DNA from: Clostridiaceae bacterium BL-3
GTDB lineage: Bacteria > Bacillota > Clostridia > Clostridiales > Clostridiaceae
Direction: 5' to 3'
DNA: 64,000 nucleotides
Assembly (NCBI GenBank): GCA_902809985.1
Contig: CADDXC010000001.1
Span: 744,001-808,000 of the forward strand
A model generated the notes under the pieces. It saw only the letters and a program-made list of their open reading frames with translations. It was not told the origin of the DNA and did no database searches. How positions within the stretch are numbered: position 1 is the first letter of the stretch; every line of letters begins with the position of its first letter. The position numbers and the translations under genes were made by a program. Positions 57,682-64,000 of the stretch are shown piece after piece.

Positions 57682-57713
57682 GTTTGGATTCAGGCATCAC
57701 CTTGAATCCAAAC
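57682..57713 (+). promoter_or_regulatory. nifK-nifE intercistronic hairpin
   Basis: GTTTGGATTCA (57682-57692) and TGAATCCAAAC (57703-57713) form a perfect 11-pair stem with a 10-base loop, followed by TTGATATTAT. It may be a partial terminator or an RNA 3'-end stabiliser separating structural from biosynthetic genes. Confidence 0.65.
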
Positions 57714-57754
57714 TTGATATTATAAGTACTTTTTATTTAATGGAGGGGATCTTT

Positions 57755-59113
57755 ATGGAAAATATTCAGTTGAGATTGGAAGCCGAGAAAGCTGAAATTA
57801 TAGAAGATAGAAGAGAATTTGTATGTTACAACTCCAAAAATAAGAATTCAAAGATCAGATGCGAAGAAAACAGTGTTTCCGGTGCAGTTAGCCAGAGAGC
57901 CTGTGTGTACTGTGGCGCAAGAGTAGTACTAAATCCTATAACAGATGCCTTCCATTTAATACATGGACCAATAGGGTGCGCAGCTTATACCTGGGACCTG
58001 AGGGGCAGCTTGTCTAGTGGTTCGGAATTGTTCAGAAACAGTTTTTCAACGGATTTAAGTGAGACAGATGTCATATTTGGAGGAGAAAAAAAGCTGAGGG
58101 AAGCTGTTGATGAGATAGTTAAAAAATTTCATCCCAAGGTTATTTTCATATATGCCACCTGCATAGTGGGAGTTATAGGTGATGACATAGATGCAGTCTG
58201 TAGAAATGCTGAAGAAAAATATGGAATAAGGGTAATACCTGTAAAGTCGCCAGGATTTTCAGGGAATAAATCCACAGGTTACAGAGCTGCCTGTAATGCT
58301 ATATTGAAGCTCATAGGAGATAAAAAAAGTGATAAGAAAGTGAGCGGAATAAACTATCTTGGGGATTTCAATCTGGCAGGAGAAGTCTGGGTAGTGGAAA
58401 ATTATTTAAAGAGAATAGGCATTGATATTGTTTCAAAACTTACAGGTGATGGAAAAGTTGACGAAATAGTTAAGGCACCTGAGGCAAAGCTCAATATAGT
58501 TCAATGTGCCGGTTCCATGGGATATCTGGCCAAGCAGATGGAGGAATTATATGATATTCCATTTATAAAAACAAGCTTCGTGGGACTTGAAGATACTGAA
58601 AATTCACTGCTTCAGGTTGCAAATATTGTGGGAGATGAGGAAACTGTAGAAAGAGCTCGGGAACTTATAAAGGCTGAAAGTGAAAAAATACAGCCGGAGC
58701 TTGATTATTACAGGGGCAGACTTAAGGGTAAAAAAGCAGCTATATATGTAGGCGGAGGTTATAAGGCCATATCTCTTATAAAGCAGTTCAGGGATCTGGG
58801 AATGGAAACTGTAATGGTGGGAACACAGACTGGAAAACCTGAGGACTATGAAATAATAAGGCAGATTACAAAAGATGGAACAGTAATACTTGATGATGCA
58901 AATCCCTATGAACTTGAGAAATTCATGGTGGAAAAGGGAGCAGATGTACTTGTAGGCGGCGTCAAAGAGAGGCCTCTTGCATATAAGCTGGGAGTTGCAT
59001 TTTGCGATCATAATCATGAGAGAAAGCACATACTTGGGGGATTTCAGGGTGCTATAAATTTTGCAAAAGAGATAGATTTAACTGTAAACAGCCCTGTTTG
59101 GGACTATGTATAA
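57755..59113 (+). CDS. nifE: Nitrogenase cofactor scaffold protein NifE
   Basis: A 452-residue NifD paralogue that with NifN forms the scaffold for FeMo-cofactor maturation. Cluster cysteines lie in RACVYCGARVVL, HGPIGCAAYTW and YATCIVGVIGDD, and LNIVQCAGSMGYL matches the cofactor region. GGAGGGG points to the ATG at 57755. Its end precedes the nifN-B start by 22 bases if the later ATG is used. Confidence 0.95.
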   Translation: MENIQLRLEAEKAEIIEDRREFVCYNSKNKNSKIRCEENSVSGAVSQRACVYCGARVVLNPITDAFHLIHGPIGCAAYTWDLRGSLSSGSELFRNSFSTDLSETDVIFGGEKKLREAVDEIVKKFHPKVIFIYATCIVGVIGDDIDAVCRNAEEKYGIRVIPVKSPGFSGNKSTGYRAACNAILKLIGDKKSDKKVSGINYLGDFNLAGEVWVVENYLKRIGIDIVSKLTGDGKVDEIVKAPEAKLNIVQCAGSMGYLAKQMEELYDIPFIKTSFVGLEDTENSLLQVANIVGDEETVERARELIKAESEKIQPELDYYRGRLKGKKAAIYVGGGYKAISLIKQFRDLGMETVMVGTQTGKPEDYEIIRQITKDGTVILDDANPYELEKFMVEKGADVLVGGVKERPLAYKLGVAFCDHNHERKHILGGFQGAINFAKEIDLTVNSPVWDYV

Positions 59114-59135
59114 AAAATTTGAGGAGATGATTGGA

Positions 59136-61829
59136 ATGGGTAATAAAAAACTGGTCAATGTGGATGTAAATCCGTGTAAAATGTGCATGCCCATGGGAGG
59201 AGTAATGGCTTTTAAGGGAATAGAAAACAACATGGTTATTTTACATGGCTCTCAAGGCTGCAGTACTTATATAAGAAGACATATGGCAACTCATTATAAT
59301 GAACCTGTTGATATAGCATCATCTGCTCTTACCGAACAAGGCACTGTGTATGGAGGTACCAAAAATCTTAAAAAAGGTCTTAGAAATATGATTAAGATGT
59401 ACGAGCCCACTACTATTGGTGTAATGACAACCTGTCTTGCGGAGACTATAGGAGAAGATACAAAAAGAATTGTAGAAGAATTTTATGAAGAAGAAAAGGA
59501 TAATGAAAAGATAAAGCATATAAAAATAATAACTGCTTCAACTCCAGGATATGGAGCCACTCAGGCCGAGGGATACTATACGGCACTGAGGAGTATTGTT
59601 GAACAAGTCTGTGAGAAATCTGAAAGTACAGGTAAATTGAATATAATATGTGCCAACCTGAATCCGGGAGATGTGAGAAATATAAAGAGAATACTTGATG
59701 ATTTCAAGATAGGATATACAATTTTACCGGATGTGTCAAATACCCTCGATTCTGCACATAATGACAAATACAGGAGGATACCGAAGGGCGGCACAAAAAT
59801 AGAGGATATTAAAAAAATGCCTGGAGCAGCAGCCACTATTGAAATGGGAGTTACCGTATCCGATGAAAAGTCTCCAGGAATGTATTTGCAGAATGAGTAC
59901 GATGTACCTCTTTATAAATGCCCTATTCCCATTGGCTTTAGAAATACGAACCAGTTTATCGACCTGGTATCGAAGTTGACTGGAGTTCCTATTCCAGAGG
60001 AATATGTAGTTCAGAGAGGAAGATATCTGGATGCCATGATTGACAACCATAAGTATACAGGGGAAGCCCGGGTGATGCTGTATGGCGAGCCGGAGCTTGT
60101 ATATGCAGTTGCCAGACTCTGTCTTGAAAATGGGATACTTATAAAGATGGCTGCAATGGGATCTAAAAATCCTGAACTTCGCCGCAGACTCAAGGAGGAA
60201 CTTAAAGTTCAAAAGGAAGATTCCATAGTTTTGGATGATACGGATTTTGGCACCATGGAAAGTTATGCAGAAAAGCTGAAAATCAATTTGATGCTTGGAA
60301 ATTCCGATGGAAGGAGGATGGCAGGAAAACTGAAGCTGAAATTGATAAGGATAGGATTTCCTATACATGACAGGGTTGGCGGTCAGAGACAGGTTATAAC
60401 CGGATACACGGGTTCTTCGTTTTTAATAGATTCTGTGGCAAATGCAGTTCTGGAGCATACTCAAAATACTTATAGGGAAAAGGCATATAATGATTTTTAT
60501 GCACCTATGGCAAAAATGGAGAAAGAAGAAAAATCAGTTGGCGATAAAACCTGCACTCATCCGTGTTTTGGAGACAACGCACATAAATTTGCCAGAATGC
60601 ACATACCTGTTGCACCTAAATGCAATATAAGCTGTAATTACTGCAGCAGAAAATATGACTGTGCAAATGAAAGCAGACCAGGAGTTACAAGCGGGGTGCT
60701 TAGTCCTGAGGAAGCCCTTCAAAAATTCAAGGCGGTGAAAAGCAAGATTAAAAACCTGACTGTGGTGGGAATAGCAGGACCTGGAGATGCTCTTGCAAAC
60801 TTTGATGAAGTGAAAAAATCTCTTGAACTCATAAGACAGTATTCCCCTGAAACAACTTTCTGTCTTTCAACCAACGGGCTTATGCTTCCTTTCTATGTAA
60901 ATCAGCTGATAGAGCTTGGAGTGTCGCATGTTACAGTTACGATAAATGCTGTAGACAAGAAAATAGGGGCAAAAATATACAGGGAAGTCAATTATTTAGG
61001 ACATAAATATACAGGGGAAGAGGGAGCTGAAATACTTTTAAACAACCAGCTCGCAGGGGTCAAGTATCTCTGCTCGAAAGGCATAGTATGCAAAGTAAAT
61101 ACAGTTATGCTCAAGGGTATAAATGACAATCACATAGTGGAAGTTATAAAAAAGGTAAAAGAGTGCGGGGCATATATGACAAATATAATGCAGATGATAC
61201 CTGTACAGGGAAGCAGATTTGAAGATCTGCCGCTGGTTTCAAATGTGGAATTGAATGAAATGAGAAAAAAATGTGAAGTTGATATAAAGCAGATGTATCA
61301 CTGCAGGCAGTGCAGGGCAGATGCCATAGGAACTCTGTCGGAGGATCACTCTATAGATTTTAGGAATATAGGCTGCGAAGGCTGCATAAGCAAGTGCTCC
61401 GGTAAAGTAGAAAAAAATGAGCCTGAAGAAACTGCCCCTGAGGGTGGAAAATATAAGTTTGCAATTTCTTCTAAATCGGGCATTAACATAGATCAGCATT
61501 TTGGGCATGCTAACGAATTTTATATATATTCCTATGACCAGGGCAGCATAAGACTTCTGGAAAAAAGAAATGTAGATAAGTATTGTATGGGAATTTATGA
61601 TTGTTTGGATCAGGAAGATAAAATGTCTAAAATAATGAGGACTATAGGTGACTGTGATGGAGTAATCGTGCTGAGAATTGGAGATGATCCCAGAGAAAAG
61701 CTGGAGGCGAAGAATATAAAGGTTATGGAGATGTATGATTCCATAAACAGGGCAGTGGTAAAAGCTGCAAAGGAACTTGAAAAAGCTGCCGAACCTGAAA
61801 TTTTGTCTATTACTGAGATTGATAACTGA
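59136..61829 (+). CDS. nifN-B: NifN-NifB fusion protein with NifX/NafY-like C-terminal domain
   Basis: A protein of about 897 residues with three parts. Residues 1-460 are NifN (NPCKMCMPMGG, LHGSQGCSTYIRRHM, TTCLAETIGEDT). Residues 465-765 are NifB, the radical SAM enzyme making NifB-co (HKFARMHIPVAPKCNISCNY and a CxxxCxxC motif near residue 495, then ESRPGVTSGVLSPEEAL). From about 770 a NifX/NafY-type cofactor-binding domain follows (FAISSKSGINIDQHFGHANE). GAGGAG supports the ATG at 59136; the ATG at 59106 overlaps nifE. The N-B fusion is known from C. pasteurianum. Confidence 0.95.
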   Translation: MGNKKLVNVDVNPCKMCMPMGGVMAFKGIENNMVILHGSQGCSTYIRRHMATHYNEPVDIASSALTEQGTVYGGTKNLKKGLRNMIKMYEPTTIGVMTTCLAETIGEDTKRIVEEFYEEEKDNEKIKHIKIITASTPGYGATQAEGYYTALRSIVEQVCEKSESTGKLNIICANLNPGDVRNIKRILDDFKIGYTILPDVSNTLDSAHNDKYRRIPKGGTKIEDIKKMPGAAATIEMGVTVSDEKSPGMYLQNEYDVPLYKCPIPIGFRNTNQFIDLVSKLTGVPIPEEYVVQRGRYLDAMIDNHKYTGEARVMLYGEPELVYAVARLCLENGILIKMAAMGSKNPELRRRLKEELKVQKEDSIVLDDTDFGTMESYAEKLKINLMLGNSDGRRMAGKLKLKLIRIGFPIHDRVGGQRQVITGYTGSSFLIDSVANAVLEHTQNTYREKAYNDFYAPMAKMEKEEKSVGDKTCTHPCFGDNAHKFARMHIPVAPKCNISCNYCSRKYDCANESRPGVTSGVLSPEEALQKFKAVKSKIKNLTVVGIAGPGDALANFDEVKKSLELIRQYSPETTFCLSTNGLMLPFYVNQLIELGVSHVTVTINAVDKKIGAKIYREVNYLGHKYTGEEGAEILLNNQLAGVKYLCSKGIVCKVNTVMLKGINDNHIVEVIKKVKECGAYMTNIMQMIPVQGSRFEDLPLVSNVELNEMRKKCEVDIKQMYHCRQCRADAIGTLSEDHSIDFRNIGCEGCISKCSGKVEKNEPEETAPEGGKYKFAISSKSGINIDQHFGHANEFYIYSYDQGSIRLLEKRNVDKYCMGIYDCLDQEDKMSKIMRTIGDCDGVIVLRIGDDPREKLEAKNIKVMEMYDSINRAVVKAAKELEKAAEPEILSITEIDN

Positions 61830-61836
61830 TAATTTT

Positions 61837-61856
61837 CAACTGTGAATTGTGAATTG
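61837..61856 (+). repeat. TGAATTG-type repeat before nifV-omega
   Basis: CAACTGTGAATTGTGAATTG lies between nifN-B and the nifV-omega ribosome site. It is the fifth intergenic copy of the dispersed family. Confidence 0.65.
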
Positions 61857-61874
61857 AATGAGGGGGTGTATAAA

Positions 61875-62909
61875 ATGTCCATTGTAATAGACAAACATAG
61901 AAAGATCATTATAGACAGAACATTGCCTGAAATTGTGAAAGCAAATAGAAACATTGATCTAAAACTGACAGCCGAATTTCTTGCGCTTATTAAAGATCTG
62001 GGAGTGGATTTTATAGAAATAAACCAGGAAGTGGTTGAAAAAATCACGGAACTGCCAGAAGGACTCAAATATATATACAGATTTGAAAATGCATTTGACG
62101 CACAAAAATTTAAATATGTCATTTTAAATTATAAAAAGCTGAGATATTTGGATGAAAATTCTCTGGAAAAATTAAAAGACAAGAAAATAATGCTTGAAGT
62201 CAGTATCAGGGATTTAGATAAAATTGCTATGGAGGAATCTGATAAGATATTCAACAGCATGGATGTGGTGTGTATTAGAGTAAAAGATGTGGTAAAATAC
62301 AATTTATCAGGCTGGAGTAGATTTATAGAAGGTATAAAGGACAGATTTTCTGTCTATGTTGATTTTTGTGCAAGCAATAAATATTATATGGCCACTTCTG
62401 TCAGTCTGGAAGCCTGTGTCGACGGAGCGGACTCTGTATCTACAGCTTTTAATGGACAAATTTACAATATGGCACCCCTGGAGGAAGTTGTTTTAGCCCT
62501 TAAAATCATAAAAAATGGAGAGCTTCACGGTAATTTAAAATCATTGAAAAAAGCAGTGGGAGTTTATGAGAAACTTACAGATAAAAAAGTATCCCCCATG
62601 AAAGCTGTAATAGGAAAAGATATTTTTAAATACGAATCGGGAATTCATGTGGATGGAATAGAAAAAAATCCTCGAAATTACGAACCTTACAATCCCTGTG
62701 ATATAGGTGGAACGAGAACCATGTATATAGGCAAACATTCGGGTAAAAAGGCTGTCATGGTCAAATTGAAAGAACTCAATGTGGACTATGAGGGTGTGAA
62801 TATTGAAAAATTTTTGGATAAAATAAGAAAAGTGAGTACTGAACTCAAGAGAAATATTTTGGATGATGAATTGCTCAAAATGTTCAACGACTTTAAAAAA
62901 TCAGCTTGA
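61875..62909 (+). CDS. nifV-omega: Homocitrate synthase subunit, NifV-omega type
   Basis: A protein of about 344 residues. The N-terminal half is a degenerate barrel (IIIDRTLPEIVKANRNIDLK) lacking the DTTLRDGEQ catalytic strand. The C-terminal half has the isopropylmalate-synthase-like segments GKDIFKYESGIHVDGI and GKHSGKKAVMVKLKEL. It corresponds to C. pasteurianum NifV-omega and should pair with NifV-alpha to make the homocitrate of FeMo-cofactor. GGGGGTG supports the ATG at 61875. Confidence 0.9.
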   Translation: MSIVIDKHRKIIIDRTLPEIVKANRNIDLKLTAEFLALIKDLGVDFIEINQEVVEKITELPEGLKYIYRFENAFDAQKFKYVILNYKKLRYLDENSLEKLKDKKIMLEVSIRDLDKIAMEESDKIFNSMDVVCIRVKDVVKYNLSGWSRFIEGIKDRFSVYVDFCASNKYYMATSVSLEACVDGADSVSTAFNGQIYNMAPLEEVVLALKIIKNGELHGNLKSLKKAVGVYEKLTDKKVSPMKAVIGKDIFKYESGIHVDGIEKNPRNYEPYNPCDIGGTRTMYIGKHSGKKAVMVKLKELNVDYEGVNIEKFLDKIRKVSTELKRNILDDELLKMFNDFKKSA

Positions 62910-62939
62910 AGTAGAGCTTATTTGAAAGAAGGTGTGATT

Positions 62940-63689
62940 GTGGATGTAAAGATAGTTGATACTACTTTAAGAGACGGCGAGCAAAAAGCTGGTATAGCTT
63001 TTGGAGTAAATGAAAAAGTGAGAATTGCAAAACTTATCGATGACATGGGAATTTATCAAATAGAAGCGGGCTGTCCGGCTATGGGTGGATATGAGAAGGA
63101 AAGCATTAAAAGAATTGCAGGTTTGGGATTAAAAAGCAGGATATCTTCATGGAACAGGGCAAATATCAAGGATATAGATGCATCCATAGATTGCAATGTT
63201 GATATAATTCATATATCTATTCCGACATCTGATCTGCAGATTAGTTCAAAACTGGGAAAAGATAAGAAATGGGTTTTGGACAGAGTAAAAAGGTGTGCTG
63301 CCTATGCCCTTGACAGAGGCTTTGAAGTTACCATAGGGATGGAGGATGCCAGCAGATCGGATATAAATTTTTTAATTGAATTCTGTGGTGCTGTTTCTGA
63401 AATGGGAATTAAAAGGGTGAGATATTCGGACACAGTTGGAATATCTTATCCCAGGAGGGTATTCTACAGTGTAAAAAAATTGATGCAGGAAGTACCTGTG
63501 GAAATTGAAATACACGCCCATGATGATTTTGGGATGGCTCTTTCGAATTCTCTCGGAGCAGCTGAGGCCGGGGCTAAATTTGTGGACTGTACTATATCCG
63601 GAATAGGTGAAAGAGCTGGTAACTGTGATTTTCTGAAATTTATGCAGGTGTTGAATGTAATTGTTGGTATGTCAAGAGCGCCTCTATAA
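62940..63689 (+). CDS. nifV-alpha: Homocitrate synthase subunit, NifV-alpha type
   Basis: A protein of about 249 residues forming the catalytic barrel of homocitrate synthase. KIVDTTLRDGEQKAGIAF at the N-terminus and EIHAHDDFGMALSNSLGAAE with GIGERAGNCD supply acetyl-CoA and metal-site residues. It lacks the C-terminal linker domain, which the omega subunit provides. The GTG at 62940 follows GAAGGTG; the frame is open from 62922. Its stop codon lies in the loop of the terminator hairpin. Confidence 0.92.
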   Translation: MDVKIVDTTLRDGEQKAGIAFGVNEKVRIAKLIDDMGIYQIEAGCPAMGGYEKESIKRIAGLGLKSRISSWNRANIKDIDASIDCNVDIIHISIPTSDLQISSKLGKDKKWVLDRVKRCAAYALDRGFEVTIGMEDASRSDINFLIEFCGAVSEMGIKRVRYSDTVGISYPRRVFYSVKKLMQEVPVEIEIHAHDDFGMALSNSLGAAEAGAKFVDCTISGIGERAGNCDFLKFMQVLNVIVGMSRAPL

Positions 63690-63703
63690 AAGGCGTTCTT
63701 TTT
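63674..63703 (+). terminator. nif operon terminator
   Basis: AAGAGCGCCT (63674-63683) and AGGCGTTCTT (63691-63700) form a 10-pair stem with a 7-base loop and a T run. The nifV-alpha stop codon is inside the loop. Confidence 0.85.
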
Positions 63704-63770
63704 ATGGATATTTTTTATTCATAAAGGCAGTCATCATACATTATAAAAAATTTTATACAAGTAAGCCATA

Positions 63771-63977
63771 CTAGATCATAATCATTACATTTGATGCTTT
63801 GATCACTGCCGTGGCTTCAGATCCTACTTTAAGTCCCAAGTTTTTTATTGCATCCATAGTTATGATAGAGCATATCTTGTTCCCATTTCCTATATCTAGT
63901 ATTACCTCACCATTTACAGCTCCCTCCTTGATTTCAATTATTTTTCCCTTTAGTTGATTTCTCGCACTAATTTTCAT
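63771..63977 (-). CDS. mop: Molbindin (Mop/TOBE molybdate-binding protein)
   Basis: A 68-residue TOBE-domain protein. [21 protein letters not shown] and [20 protein letters not shown] followed by IKASNVMI match the Mop proteins of C. pasteurianum, which store or buffer molybdate. It is transcribed toward the nif operon on the opposite strand. AAAGGAGG lies 13 bases before the ATG, a longer spacing than usual. Location beside nif suggests molybdenum supply for FeMo-cofactor. Confidence 0.9.
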   Translation of the reverse strand: MKISARNQLKGKIIEIKEGAVNGEVILDIGNGNKICSIITMDAIKNLGLKVGSEATAVIKASNVMIMI

Positions 63978-64000
63978 GATTATATCTGTTCCTCCTTTGT

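Overview
The window reads as a chromosomal segment of a low-GC, spore-forming, nitrogen-fixing Clostridium. The bases are AT-rich, strong GGAGG ribosome sites are common, and TTG and GTG starts are frequent. Most genes lie on the + strand. Firmicute markers are present (PolC, SpoVS, the YlmC/YmxH family protein, RNase Y, TepA). The nif cluster has the clostridial form: nifH-nifI1-nifI2-nifD-nifK-nifE-nifN/B fusion-split nifV, followed by a molbindin. A relative of C. kluyveri, C. ljungdahlii or C. pasteurianum is my inference, not something the sequence proves.

About 1-28.5 kb is conserved housekeeping synteny. It starts with rseP-ispG-polC, then the rimP-nusA-ylxR-infB-rbfA-nrnA-truB-ribF translation operon, rpsO, pnp, an M16 peptidase, the PRC-barrel ymxH gene, aspartokinase, tepA, ftsK/spoIIIE, rimO, pgsA, recA, rny and spoVS. 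The L7Ae-like ylxQ gene that normally sits between ylxR and infB survives only as a short degenerate stretch. recA has a textbook promoter and LexA/DinR box, which also shows that its start is a downstream TTG.

About 28.6-51.7 kb is a mosaic of metabolic and accessory genes: a UbiA-type prenyltransferase/GT-C glycosyltransferase/small transporter set, aspartate aminotransferase, HPr, purB, an FAD oxidoreductase with a BFD-type Fe-S tail, a clostridial unknown, gltX behind a short attenuator-like leader, gap behind two promoters and a palindrome, a ferritin-like/VIT membrane protein, EcsC, pirin, an atypical peptide deformylase, an orphan Imm53 protein, an SGNH hydrolase, a DUF4434-like protein, a CDP-alcohol phosphatidyltransferase, panC with a BASS-family transporter, an XRE-TPR regulator and an MBL-fold hydrolase.

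About 51.7-52.9 kb is a gene graveyard. It contains the head of an ECF sigma factor joined to the tail of what looks like its anti-sigma factor, and an HxlR regulator killed by a frameshift and a nonsense codon.

About 52.9-64 kb is the nitrogenase region. NifH and NifDK form the enzyme. NifI1/NifI2 are PII-type post-translational switches. NifE and NifN-B make FeMo-cofactor, the two NifV halves make homocitrate, and the convergent molbindin buffers molybdate. Two perfect or near-perfect intercistronic hairpins divide the nif transcript into nifH | nifI1-I2-D-K | nifE-NB-V-V, and a 17-codon ORF runs into the first hairpin. No tRNA, rRNA, CRISPR array, insertion sequence or prophage was seen. 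A short dispersed repeat built on TGAATTG occurs in at least five intergenic gaps.
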